Of a stretch of 64,000 bases of DNA, positions 9,224-17,938 are shown one piece after another. The notes below the pieces were generated by a model that worked only from the letters and a program-made list of their open reading frames with translations, had not been told where the DNA came from and did not search any database. Positions within the stretch are counted from its first letter, which is position 1; every line of letters begins with the position of its first letter. The translations under genes and the position numbers were made by a program. The DNA is from Ezakiella coagulans (GTDB lineage Bacteria > Bacillota > Clostridia > Tissierellales > Peptoniphilaceae). Location of the stretch: assembly GCF_003096635.1 (NCBI RefSeq), contig NZ_QEKV01000007.1:1-64000 (forward strand), read 5' to 3'.

Positions 9224-10408
9224 ATGAAAAAGATAGTAACGGATTTAAAAGTCGAAGGAAGAAGAGTTCTTGTCAGAGTAGACTTTAATGTTCCTATGAA
9301 AGATGGAGAAATTACAGACGATTTTCGTATAAGATCTTCACTTAAAACAATAAAGTATTTGATAGATCAAAAAGCTCGCGTTATTCTTATGAGCCATTTG
9401 GGCAGACCAAAGGGTGAATATAAAAAAGAATTTTCGCTTGCACCTGTAAAGGCAAGACTTGAGGAACTCTTGGGACAAGATGTTGTTTTTATTGAAGCAA
9501 CGACTCCTGCAGATGAGTTGACAATTGCTGCAAGTGAAAACTTGAAGAACGGGGAAGTCATGCTTCTTGAAAACACAAGATTTTCACCGGGAGAAGAAAA
9601 GAATGATCCGGAATTTGCAAAACTTTTGGCAAAGCATGCTGATTATTTTGTAAATGATGCTTTCGGTACAGCCCACAGAGCTCATGCTTCGAACGTTGGA
9701 GTTTCAGAACTGATGCCTTCTGCTGCAGGTTTTCTTGTAGCAAAAGAAATTGAGTATATAAAAGATAATCTTGACAATCCAAAAAGACCTTTTGTCGCAA
9801 TTCTCGGTGGGGCAAAAGTTTCCGATAAAATTGGTGTCATAGAAAATCTTTTAAATAAAGTAAATGCAATTTTGATTGGTGGAGCAATGGCAAACACATT
9901 TTTGAAGGCAAATGGATATGACATGGGCAAATCGCTTGTTGAAGATGACAAAGTTGAGCTTGCAAAATCGCTAATTGAAAAAGCCAAAGAGGCTAGAGTT
10001 GATTTAGTCTTACCGGTTGATGTTGTGGTCTCCGAAAGTTTAGATAAGCCAAAAGATGTAGAAACGGTTTTGCTTGAAGATATACCTAAAGATACTATGG
10101 CACTTGATATTGGAAAGATGACTATTAATCTATTTGCAGACAAAATAAAGAAGGCTAAACTTGTTATTTGGAACGGTCCAATGGGCGTGTTTGAAAATGA
10201 AAAGTTTAGCAAAGGAACTTTTGAAATTGCAAAAGCTGTTGCAGAATCTGATGCGATTTCGATTATTGGCGGCGGAGACAGTGCTTTAGCTGTAAAACTT
10301 TCGGGATATGAAGACAAAGTGTCTCATGTTTCAACGGGCGGCGGAGCAAGTCTTGAAATGATGGAGGGAAAAGAACTTCCTGGTATCGCTGCAATTAGTG
10401 ATAAATAA
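9224..10408 (+). CDS. pgk: Phosphoglycerate kinase
   Basis: A 394-residue enzyme transferring phosphate from 1,3-bisphosphoglycerate to ADP. Motifs: VRVDFNVPM near the N-terminus, GGAKVSDKIGV, WNGPMGVFE, and the nucleotide-binding GGGDSALA and STGGGASLE. The frame is open further upstream (to 9161), but that stretch overlaps gap. The ATG at 9224 gives the standard N-terminus and lies two bases after gap, with only a weak GCGGAA site, which suggests translational coupling. Confidence 0.97.
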   Translation: MKKIVTDLKVEGRRVLVRVDFNVPMKDGEITDDFRIRSSLKTIKYLIDQKARVILMSHLGRPKGEYKKEFSLAPVKARLEELLGQDVVFIEATTPADELTIAASENLKNGEVMLLENTRFSPGEEKNDPEFAKLLAKHADYFVNDAFGTAHRAHASNVGVSELMPSAAGFLVAKEIEYIKDNLDNPKRPFVAILGGAKVSDKIGVIENLLNKVNAILIGGAMANTFLKANGYDMGKSLVEDDKVELAKSLIEKAKEARVDLVLPVDVVVSESLDKPKDVETVLLEDIPKDTMALDIGKMTINLFADKIKKAKLVIWNGPMGVFENEKFSKGTFEIAKAVAESDAISIIGGGDSALAVKLSGYEDKVSHVSTGGGASLEMMEGKELPGIAAISDK

Positions 10409-10418
10409 AGGTGATAGT

Positions 10419-11171
10419 TTGAGACGTAAAATTTTAGCGGCTAATTGGAAGATGAATATGAGAAGGGATGAAGCAAAATCCCTTCTTTCATCTATAAATA
10501 AAATGAAGATTAAAGATGGAAGGGAAGAAATTATTTTTGTCCCTTCTGTTTATCTCGAAATGTGCGAAAACGCATTAAAAGATACAAATGCATGTTATGG
10601 TGCTCAAAATGTATATTCAAAAGAAAAAGGAGCGTTTACAGGCGAAATAAGTGCACTTCAAGTTAAAGACTTCGGTGCTAAATATGTTCTGGTTGGACAT
10701 AGCGAGAGAAGAACTATTTTTAATGAAGACGGCGATTTTTTGAATGAAAAAATAAAAATGATTCTTTCTGCAGGCTTAACACCGGTTTTATGTGTCGGCG
10801 AGCCGCTTTCTGAGAGAGAAAATAAAACTTATGAAGCTTATTTATATAAAGAGCTAAAAGAAGCTATGAGTGGTGTTTCAATCGAAGATGCAAAAAATAT
10901 TATTTATGCTTATGAACCGATTTGGGCAATTGGCACGGGTAAGACTGCAAAAATCGGTGAAATCAAAAAAACTCTTGAGTTTTTAAGAAATACACTCGAC
11001 TATATGTATGATGGTGTTAAAGAAGACGTTCATTTACTATATGGCGGAAGTGTGAATAAGGAAAACATTGATGAAATTATTAATACTGATCATGTGGATG
11101 GAGTTTTAGTAGGCGGAGCTTCGCTCAAAGTGGATGATTGGGAAAGAATTCTAAATTGTGAGGTGAAATAA
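10419..11171 (+). CDS. tpiA: Triose-phosphate isomerase
   Basis: Interconverts dihydroxyacetone phosphate and glyceraldehyde-3-phosphate. I place the start at TTG 10419, after AAGGTGA, because it yields the canonical MRRKILAANWKMN opening (250 residues). A GTG at 10398 would add seven residues and lie inside pgk. Catalytic motifs are present: Lys in NWKMN, His in VGHSERR, Glu in YEPIWAIGTGK, and the phosphate loops LYGGSVN and GVLVGGASL. It lies 10 bases after pgk and abuts eno with no gap. Confidence 0.95.
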   Translation: MRRKILAANWKMNMRRDEAKSLLSSINKMKIKDGREEIIFVPSVYLEMCENALKDTNACYGAQNVYSKEKGAFTGEISALQVKDFGAKYVLVGHSERRTIFNEDGDFLNEKIKMILSAGLTPVLCVGEPLSERENKTYEAYLYKELKEAMSGVSIEDAKNIIYAYEPIWAIGTGKTAKIGEIKKTLEFLRNTLDYMYDGVKEDVHLLYGGSVNKENIDEIINTDHVDGVLVGGASLKVDDWERILNCEVK

Positions 11172-12461
<1,290 letters not shown>

Positions 12462-12465
12462 TCTA

Positions 12466-12490
12466 AAACCTTCGGTTCATCCGAGGGTTT
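12466..12490 (+). terminator. Terminator of the glycolytic operon
   Basis: AAACCTTCGG (12466-12475) pairs with CCGAGGGTTT (12481-12490), 5-base loop. Strong stem, short T run. Confidence 0.75.
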
Positions 12491-12501
12491 ACATAAGAAG
12501 C

Positions 12502-12531
12502 TTGACACGATATATTTAAATATGGTAAAAT
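12502..12531 (+). promoter_or_regulatory. Promoter of the NlpC/P60 gene
   Basis: Perfect -35 TTGACA (12502-12507), 18-base spacer, TAAAAT (12526-12531). Confidence 0.7.
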
Positions 12532-12554
12532 AAATATATCGCGAAGGAGGAACT

Positions 12555-13574
12555 ATGCACAAAGTTATAAAGAATGTACTAAGAGTAACGGGTGCTGTTG
12601 CCGTATTGGCACTTGCAACGTTTGACACAGGTACTATAATTAACCCGGTACAAGTAACTACGCCGAGCGGAAAACAAACGTCATTTACTGACGGCGAAAA
12701 TGTTGAAATAAAAGAAACTAAGTCTGAGGGATATGTTGTAGTAAAAAATAATGAAAATGTCCTTGTTACTAAGAACAATATTCTTCTTAAAGAAGTAGTT
12801 TCAAGTAATATTGTAGTTAAGAGAATCACAGCTCTCAAGAAAGATAAAAATACAGATGATGCGATAAGATTTTTACTCGAAGACGAAGAGCTTAGTGTGA
12901 TAAAAAACGAAGGTCAATTTTCATTGGTTAAAACTGAAGACGATCTTACAGGATATGTTCTTTCTGAAGATATATCCGTATCAGTTATGCCAAAAATAAA
13001 CCTTGGATTTATTAAGAATGCTTTTGTATATGGCGGACGCCAATACAACAAAGATGATGCTGTAATTGTTCGTGATTATGAAAATGGGAATTTTATTTGT
13101 CTTGATAATGCTGGAAACATTCTTGCAATTCAAAAAGATAATATCAGATTTCAAGATGAATTCCTTAATAGAAGCGATGATGAACTTAATAGAGTCAACA
13201 TTGCAGAATCAAACAATCTTGTTTCAATAGCAAAATCACAGCTTGGGAAACCTTATGTATTTGGTTCATCAGGTCCAAGCTCGTTTGACTGCAGCGGTTT
13301 TACTACATTTGTTTTTAGACAAATGGGTATTAAATTGCCAAGAACAAGTGTTTCACAATCAAGATTTGGAAAACCTGTTGACAAGGCAAACCTTCAAGTT
13401 GGAGACTTGTTATTTTTCAATACATCAGGAGCAGGAGTAAGTCACGTCGGAATTTATATCGGAAATGGACAATTTATTCATTCTGCTTCAGGGATAAATC
13501 CAGGCGTTGTTATTGACAAATTAAATTCAAATTATTATATCAGAACTTATGTTAATGCAAGAAGAGTTTTATAA
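12555..13574 (+). CDS. Secreted NlpC/P60 family cell-wall peptidase
   Basis: A 339-residue exported protein. The N-terminus has a basic stretch and a hydrophobic segment (about 1-30). Residues about 35-215 are probably SH3-like wall-binding modules (low similarity). Residues about 222-339 form an NlpC/P60 domain, whose members cut gamma-D-Glu-diamino acid bonds in peptidoglycan stem peptides. The active-site Cys is in FDCSGF, the His in VSHVGIYIG, and a third polar site in FIHSAS. AAGGAGG precedes the ATG. It is monocistronic. Confidence 0.88.
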   Translation: MHKVIKNVLRVTGAVAVLALATFDTGTIINPVQVTTPSGKQTSFTDGENVEIKETKSEGYVVVKNNENVLVTKNNILLKEVVSSNIVVKRITALKKDKNTDDAIRFLLEDEELSVIKNEGQFSLVKTEDDLTGYVLSEDISVSVMPKINLGFIKNAFVYGGRQYNKDDAVIVRDYENGNFICLDNAGNILAIQKDNIRFQDEFLNRSDDELNRVNIAESNNLVSIAKSQLGKPYVFGSSGPSSFDCSGFTTFVFRQMGIKLPRTSVSQSRFGKPVDKANLQVGDLLFFNTSGAGVSHVGIYIGNGQFIHSASGINPGVVIDKLNSNYYIRTYVNARRVL

Positions 13575-13577
13575 ATT

Positions 13578-13602
13578 AAAAGCGGATTAGTCCGCTTTTT
13601 TA
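13578..13602 (+). terminator. Rho-independent terminator
   Basis: AAAAGCGGA (13578-13586) / TCCGCTTTT (13591-13599), loop TTAG, then T-rich sequence. folD starts 18 bases later, so folD may depend on readthrough. Confidence 0.85.
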
Positions 13603-13619
13603 TTTTAATGGAGGTATTT

Positions 13620-14471
13620 ATGAAAGAGTTGAGAGGAAAGATAGTAGCAGATAAGCTAAAAGCTGAATTAAAAAAGAGAATTGAAGTCTTAGAAAACAAA
13701 AAAGTTAGTCCAACGTTAGCAATTGTTAGGGTTGGAGAAAATGATTCGGACATTTCGTACGAAAGGGCAATTTTAAAAGTTTCGGAATCCATTGGTCTTC
13801 ACACAAAACCAATAGGACTACCGGTATCAATTACCACTGATGAACTAATTGCTGAAATAGAAAAGTTGAACGCTGACAAAAAAGTTCATGGAATTTTAAT
13901 GTTTAGACCACTTCCAAAATCTATTGATCAAGAAAGAGTTGTAAATGTTGTCGCACCTGAAAAAGATGTTGACGCAATGAATCCGGTAAATCTTGAGAAG
14001 ATATTTGAAGGTGACAAGAGCGGCCTTGAACCGGCAACACCGCGTGCTGCTGTTGAAATGATAAAAGGTCACGGATACAATCTTGACGGCAAGGAAGTTG
14101 TCGTTATTAATCGTTCTATGGTTGTTGGAAAACCGCTTTCGATGATGCTTCTTTCGGAGAATGCAACTGTCACGATTTGTCACAGTCACACAAAGGATTT
14201 AAAGAACCACACTAGAAGAGCAAATTTTGTTATAACCGCATTGGGCAGACCTGCATCACTTGACAAATCATATTTCACAAATGATTCTATTGTAATTGAC
14301 GTTGGAGTCGGAACAACAGAAGATGGAAAATTGTCGGGCGATGTAAACTATGAAGAAGTTAAAGACTATGTACAAGCAATTACACCTGTACCGGGTGGAG
14401 TAGGCTCAATTACAACTACGATTCTTCTTTCGCAAGTTGTAAAAGCATGCGAACAACAAACAAACAAATAA
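13620..14471 (+). CDS. folD: FolD-type methylenetetrahydrofolate dehydrogenase (variant active site)
   Basis: A 283-residue protein of the bifunctional 5,10-methylene-THF dehydrogenase/methenyl-THF cyclohydrolase family. The ATG at 13620 fits GGAGG six bases upstream; an in-frame ATG at 13608 precedes that site. The nucleotide half is standard (NRSMVVGKP, TPVPGGVGSIT). The folate half is a variant: the family's YxxxK catalytic lysine position is Ile51 in SYERAILK, and the usual QLPLP loop is FRPLP. I recall a clostridial subgroup with similar changes, so this may be a dehydrogenase needing a separate cyclohydrolase. Confidence 0.88.
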   Translation: MKELRGKIVADKLKAELKKRIEVLENKKVSPTLAIVRVGENDSDISYERAILKVSESIGLHTKPIGLPVSITTDELIAEIEKLNADKKVHGILMFRPLPKSIDQERVVNVVAPEKDVDAMNPVNLEKIFEGDKSGLEPATPRAAVEMIKGHGYNLDGKEVVVINRSMVVGKPLSMMLLSENATVTICHSHTKDLKNHTRRANFVITALGRPASLDKSYFTNDSIVIDVGVGTTEDGKLSGDVNYEEVKDYVQAITPVPGGVGSITTTILLSQVVKACEQQTNK

Positions 14472-14481
14472 ATTGATTTTT

Positions 14482-14508
14482 ACTCACCGTTCATGCGGTG
14501 AGTTTTTG
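14482..14508 (+). terminator. Terminator after folD
   Basis: ACTCACCG (14482-14489) / CGGTGAGT (14496-14503), six-base loop, followed by a T run. Confidence 0.85.
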
Positions 14509-14534
14509 TATTTATATCTATAAAATAATTTAGA

Positions 14535-14563
14535 TTGATTTTTATAATATTAAATTGTATAAT
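14535..14563 (+). promoter_or_regulatory. Promoter of the Cu-amine-oxidase-domain protein
   Basis: TTGATT (14535-14540), 17 bases, TATAAT (14558-14563). The -10 lies inside the left arm of a perfect palindrome. Confidence 0.7.
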
Positions 14564-14578
14564 TATATTATACAATTT
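14552..14578. promoter_or_regulatory. Perfect 12-bp inverted repeat over the -10 and start site (putative operator)
   Basis: AAATTGTATAAT (14552-14563), TAT, ATTATACAATTT (14567-14578): 24 of 24 bases match. It covers the -10 and the expected transcription start, a classic repressor position. Without a T run or GC core it is unlikely to be a terminator. Confidence 0.55.
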
Positions 14579-14596
14579 ATCATATTGGAGGTAAGT

Positions 14597-15790
14597 ATGA
14601 AAAAATTTATTTGTATTTTGGCAGCATGTATTGCCATATTGATTTCAAGCAATTACTCAAAGGCTGAAGGTTACAACTTGTTTATTGACGGTGAGCAAAA
14701 ACAAGCTGATGTTATCATGGAAAACTCAAGAACATTTGTGCCGCTTCGTTTTATTTCAGAAACTATGGGATACAAGGTTGATTATGATGCTAAAACAAAG
14801 AGTATAACAATTACAAATGGCACACAAACTTTGGAGCTTAAAGTCGGCGCAAATGAATATGTAAAAGATGGAGTAAAGGGGTTTATGGATGTAAAGACAC
14901 TTATTAGAAATGACAGAACGTTCGTTCCACTCAGATTCTTCGGTGAGGCTTTTTCTAAAACAGTCGGTTGGGATCAAGCATCCGGCTCTGTTTACATCGG
15001 AGTAAAACCTGAAAAATTCCCTATTCATAAAACAAACGAATACACAGCAAAAGAATTTCCTAAATTCGGTATTAAATTAATTTTGCCACCTAAATTTGAT
15101 GACAAAATGTTCATTAAAGAATCAGATGATGGTGAGCGTCTTGAAATTCGAAGCAAATTTGTTGAAGCATACAAAAAAGATGAAGGCTTCGTTCAATCAT
15201 ATTATCTGAGTAACACATATAATCCGGAATATGAAGATATGGGAATGAAGGTTGAATTTTATTCGAAAAATAAATATTTGATCAAGCAATCCAGCATGGA
15301 CTTTTTCACATCGAGTGGAGTATATTATGACGATATGAGGGAATGCTTTAAAATTGCGGACCAAATTATTATTGTTCCACTAGCACCGGCTTTACCGGAA
15401 GGAAAGAATGTAAGCGCAGATGTTAAAAATGGAAATCTTGTATACAAATTTGGAAATCCACAAGTAACAGTTGAAGTTCCTTTAAAAAATCTAAAAGATG
15501 TCAGGGTTAGATTATATGAAATCGGACTTGGATTCTATGACTTAAAAAATAGCTCCGGTGCAGGCGGAAGACTTTTTGATATAGTCCAATTTAAAGGCGA
15601 ATCGGAATCTCCGAATAATTTGTTGTCAGTTGATAACGGTATGTCGCTTAGAAAAACAGGCCCTAGTGATGTACAATACAGAGACGATGTTCCTGAACTC
15701 AAAAAATCTTATTTCGACAAGATGACACTTTTGGAAAATTCTGTTGTTAAAGTCGGAAATAAAACATTGAAACCGAATAAGAGAATATAA
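14597..15790 (+). CDS. Secreted protein with copper-amine-oxidase N-terminal (stalk) domain
   Basis: A 397-residue exported protein of unknown function. The start at ATG 14597 is supported by GGAGG and a signal peptide (about 1-23). Residues about 28-150 hold the Cu_amine_oxidN1 fold, recognised by two NSRTFVPLRF / NDRTFVPLRF blocks and the segment between them. In Firmicutes this module is common in exported proteins and does not imply amine oxidase activity. The remaining ~245 residues match nothing I recognise. The gene stands alone, with a palindrome over its promoter suggesting specific control. Confidence 0.75.
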   Translation: MKKFICILAACIAILISSNYSKAEGYNLFIDGEQKQADVIMENSRTFVPLRFISETMGYKVDYDAKTKSITITNGTQTLELKVGANEYVKDGVKGFMDVKTLIRNDRTFVPLRFFGEAFSKTVGWDQASGSVYIGVKPEKFPIHKTNEYTAKEFPKFGIKLILPPKFDDKMFIKESDDGERLEIRSKFVEAYKKDEGFVQSYYLSNTYNPEYEDMGMKVEFYSKNKYLIKQSSMDFFTSSGVYYDDMRECFKIADQIIIVPLAPALPEGKNVSADVKNGNLVYKFGNPQVTVEVPLKNLKDVRVRLYEIGLGFYDLKNSSGAGGRLFDIVQFKGESESPNNLLSVDNGMSLRKTGPSDVQYRDDVPELKKSYFDKMTLLENSVVKVGNKTLKPNKRI

Positions 15791-15825
15791 TTAAAAATTA
15801 AAAATAATTGAAATATTAATTCAGT

Positions 15826-15856
15826 AAAAATGCAGGTAATATGCCTGCATTTTTTA
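15826..15856 (+). terminator. Rho-independent terminator
   Basis: AAAAATGCAGG (15826-15836) / CCTGCATTTTT (15844-15854), seven-base loop, then T residues. Confidence 0.85.
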
Positions 15857-16040
15857 GTGTATATTTGTAAAACAATTAATTTATTTAATTTTATATCTGC
15901 AAAAATTGTATAATTAATGCTATAATCATCATATATATTCTGTTATAAATAATCGTACGCTTATAATAATTAGCAAATAATGGCGAAATTCTTTAATACA
16001 TATCAGCTAATGATTATCTAAAACACGAATTTTAATCATT
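15857..16040. other. AT-rich intergenic stretch before ctsR
   Basis: The gene-free interval 15791-16130 holds the preceding terminator, this AT-rich stretch, and then the ctsR promoter and operator. TATAAT-like boxes at 15921-15926 and 15962-15967 lack good -35 partners. I see no small ORF or RNA gene in it. Confidence 0.4.
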
Positions 16041-16071
16041 TTGATTTAAGAATTATATTTGTGGGTATAAA
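16041..16071 (+). promoter_or_regulatory. Likely ctsR operon promoter
   Basis: TTGATT (16041-16046) and TATAAA (16066-16071) with a long 19-base spacer, directly upstream of the CtsR-type repeat. Confidence 0.45.
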
Positions 16072-16074
16072 CAA

Positions 16075-16091
16075 GGTTAGAAAAGGTCAGA
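16075..16091 (+). promoter_or_regulatory. CtsR operator-like direct repeat
   Basis: Two heptads, GGTTAGA and GGTCAGA, separated by AAA. This matches the layout of the CtsR box (GGTCAAA-N3-GGTCAAA) with an A to G change at heptad position 6. It lies just after the -10, so bound CtsR would block transcription of its own operon. Confidence 0.65.
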
Positions 16092-16130
16092 AATAATTTG
16101 ATGATAAATTAAAGAAAGGGGTTGAGATTT

Positions 16131-16604
16131 TTGGCAGGATTATCTAATTCAATTGAAGATTTTTTGAATAAGCTTTTAGACGATAATGAAGGGATTGTTG
16201 AGCTCAGAAGGAACGAACTTGCCAATGACTTTAATTGCAGTCCATCGCAAATTAACTATGTTTTACAAACCAGATTTCAACCGACAATGGGATATTATAT
16301 TGAATCGAGACGAGGCGGCGGAGGTTATATTAAGATTGAAAGGGTTGAAATTCATGTTCACAATGGATTTTTTGAAGAGCTGTTGGATAGTATAGGTGAT
16401 TCTATTACTTTAAATGCAAGTGAACAAATCATAGATATGTTAAGTTCATATTCTATTATAGATAAAAAGGAAGAAAATTTACTCAAGGCGGCTATTGAGG
16501 AAAGAGCGCTCGATATTAAGGGGCAAGACAGAAATGTTTTGAGAGCAACTTTACTTAGAAATATGTTGCTTGCGGTTTTCAAGGAGATTGATTATGAAGA
16601 ATAG
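16131..16604 (+). CDS. ctsR: CtsR, transcriptional repressor of class III heat-shock genes
   Basis: A 157-residue dimeric winged-helix repressor of clp genes. I choose TTG 16131 as start: it gives MAGLSNSIEDFL, matching the family opening, and AAAGGGG lies nine bases upstream. A TTG at 16122 would sit almost on that site. The DNA-binding part includes NCSPSQINYVLQTRF and the glycine-rich wing ESRRGGGGYIKI, whose Arg/Gly loop is the known heat-sensing and operator-contact element. It is first of ctsR-mcsA-mcsB-clpC-radA and overlaps mcsA by 11 bases. Confidence 0.93.
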   Translation: MAGLSNSIEDFLNKLLDDNEGIVELRRNELANDFNCSPSQINYVLQTRFQPTMGYYIESRRGGGGYIKIERVEIHVHNGFFEELLDSIGDSITLNASEQIIDMLSSYSIIDKKEENLLKAAIEERALDIKGQDRNVLRATLLRNMLLAVFKEIDYEE

Positions 16605-17004
16605 AAATTTATATAATGACGCAAATGGTGGTGAAAATCACAATAGAGTAGATGTTAATGTTGTTCTTTCCGATGATATTATGAATTTCTTAAAGGGACT
16701 AGAAAAGTTGGCATCAGATGGGGATGAAGATAGCAATGAAAAAGAGTGTCCGAAATGCCACAGAAAGTGGGCGGATATAAGTCTTAGGATGGCTGTTGGA
16801 TGCGAGGTTTGTTATAAAGTATTTAAGAAGGAAATTTCAGAAGCAATGAAAAATAGAAATCTTTATCCTATGCTTCAAAAAAGGGATGAGTTTGCGGATT
16901 TAAAACGCGATCTTGAGGTAGCGATAAGACTTGAAGAATATGAGAAAGCCGAAGAGATTAAGAAAAAACTTGAGGAGGCGGCACATGGTAATTCAAGGAT
17001 ATAG
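16594..17004 (+). CDS. mcsA: McsA-like protein, short form
   Basis: A 136-residue homologue of McsA, the zinc protein that activates the McsB arginine kinase and modulates CtsR. The ATG at 16594 follows AAGGAG. Only one zinc site is visible: CPKC at about 50 and CEVC at about 69. The N-terminal CxxC pair of Bacillus McsA is replaced by an Asn-rich stretch without cysteines. A UVR-type helical hairpin (LKRDLEVAIRLEEYEKAEEI) is at the C-terminus. It overlaps ctsR by 11 and mcsB by 20 bases. The missing zinc finger may go with the degenerate McsB next door. Confidence 0.82.
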   Translation: MKNRNLYNDANGGENHNRVDVNVVLSDDIMNFLKGLEKLASDGDEDSNEKECPKCHRKWADISLRMAVGCEVCYKVFKKEISEAMKNRNLYPMLQKRDEFADLKRDLEVAIRLEEYEKAEEIKKKLEEAAHGNSRI

Positions 17005-17938
17005 TTTTGACTTTTTTAGAAATTTAAGGGGTTATAAATATCCGTCAGAACTTACTTTGGAAGAGAAAAATGCAGTGAGAAATACTTTTCTTTCAGAAAT
17101 TTCAAAGCTTCCAATTCCATTAAGATATGTTCCTTCATATTTTGCACAAAAAGGTGAAGTGGATTCTTTCGTGGAGAAAAATCTATTATCAATGGGTGTT
17201 TCCAATGAAGATGCAAGTATTTTATATGATGATAAATCAAAAATAATAATTACTATTAATGATACGGAACACTTATCATTTAGCGGTTATACTTTGGATA
17301 ATCCTGTGAAGAAGTATGATGAATTAAATGGATATTTGAGGATTATGTCAGAAGATTTGGCTTTTCAAAAAGATAGAAATTTCGGATATTTATCGAGTCA
17401 AATTCCTCTTTGTGGAAATGGATTTATGATTGATTCAATCGTTCATATTCCGGCACTTATGAATTCTAACAAGGTAATGTATATGGTAAACAAAACTATG
17501 AGAAGGCCTGGTGCACTTTTGATTCCGTATTCAGATAAGGCTGCAGCAAGTGCATTTTTTATAGTTAGATGTATTTCAAAAACAGAACCGTATAAGGATA
17601 TAAATTTTATAGAAAATATTGTGTCCGAGCTAGAAGTAAAAGAAAGAGCCGAAGCTTATGAACTAGGACAAAATCAAAATTTTATGGAGTTTTTGGCAGA
17701 TAGGGTTGAATCGGCAAGAAATAGTGGAAGAATTAGTACCGGTGATTTTTTGAGAACCGTTGATGATATTATACTTTTTAGAAAAATCATGGGCGATGAA
17801 GTACAAGGCGAGAAAATCAGAAATGTTCTAATAAAAACACAAGGCACGAATATTTCTAATATGAATTTTAAACATAATGAAATCGAAGAATATTTTTATT
17901 CTTTGCTATTTGAGGATAAGGAGGGATTAAATGCTTGA
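16985..17938 (+). CDS. mcsB: McsB-like protein, probably catalytically inactive
   Basis: A 317-residue homologue of protein-arginine kinase McsB (usually ~350), placed by synteny and by RNLRGYKYP, GYLSSQ and VHIPAL blocks. Start is ATG 16985 after GAGGAGG. Conserved catalytic features are lost: the SSRIRLARN opening is GYSFDFFRN (both leading arginines gone, Ser7/Asp9), the SCPTNxGTGLR loop is SQIPLCGNGFM (Cys to Gln139, Arg to Met148), and the GEGSEA segment is PYSDKAAASA. The frame is intact and tightly coupled to mcsA and clpC, so it looks maintained, perhaps as a ClpC adaptor or CtsR-binding pseudokinase. That role is inference. Confidence 0.8.
   Translation: MVIQGYSFDFFRNLRGYKYPSELTLEEKNAVRNTFLSEISKLPIPLRYVPSYFAQKGEVDSFVEKNLLSMGVSNEDASILYDDKSKIIITINDTEHLSFSGYTLDNPVKKYDELNGYLRIMSEDLAFQKDRNFGYLSSQIPLCGNGFMIDSIVHIPALMNSNKVMYMVNKTMRRPGALLIPYSDKAAASAFFIVRCISKTEPYKDINFIENIVSELEVKERAEAYELGQNQNFMEFLADRVESARNSGRISTGDFLRTVDDIILFRKIMGDEVQGEKIRNVLIKTQGTNISNMNFKHNEIEEYFYSLLFEDKEGLNA

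Noticed and set aside
9682-10317. 211-codon minus-strand open frame opposite pgk
   Set aside because: It is a mirror of a conserved gene, has no RBS and no recognisable product.
10398-10418. TpiA starting at GTG 10398
   Set aside because: It lies inside pgk without a well-placed RBS; TTG 10419 gives the canonical N-terminus.
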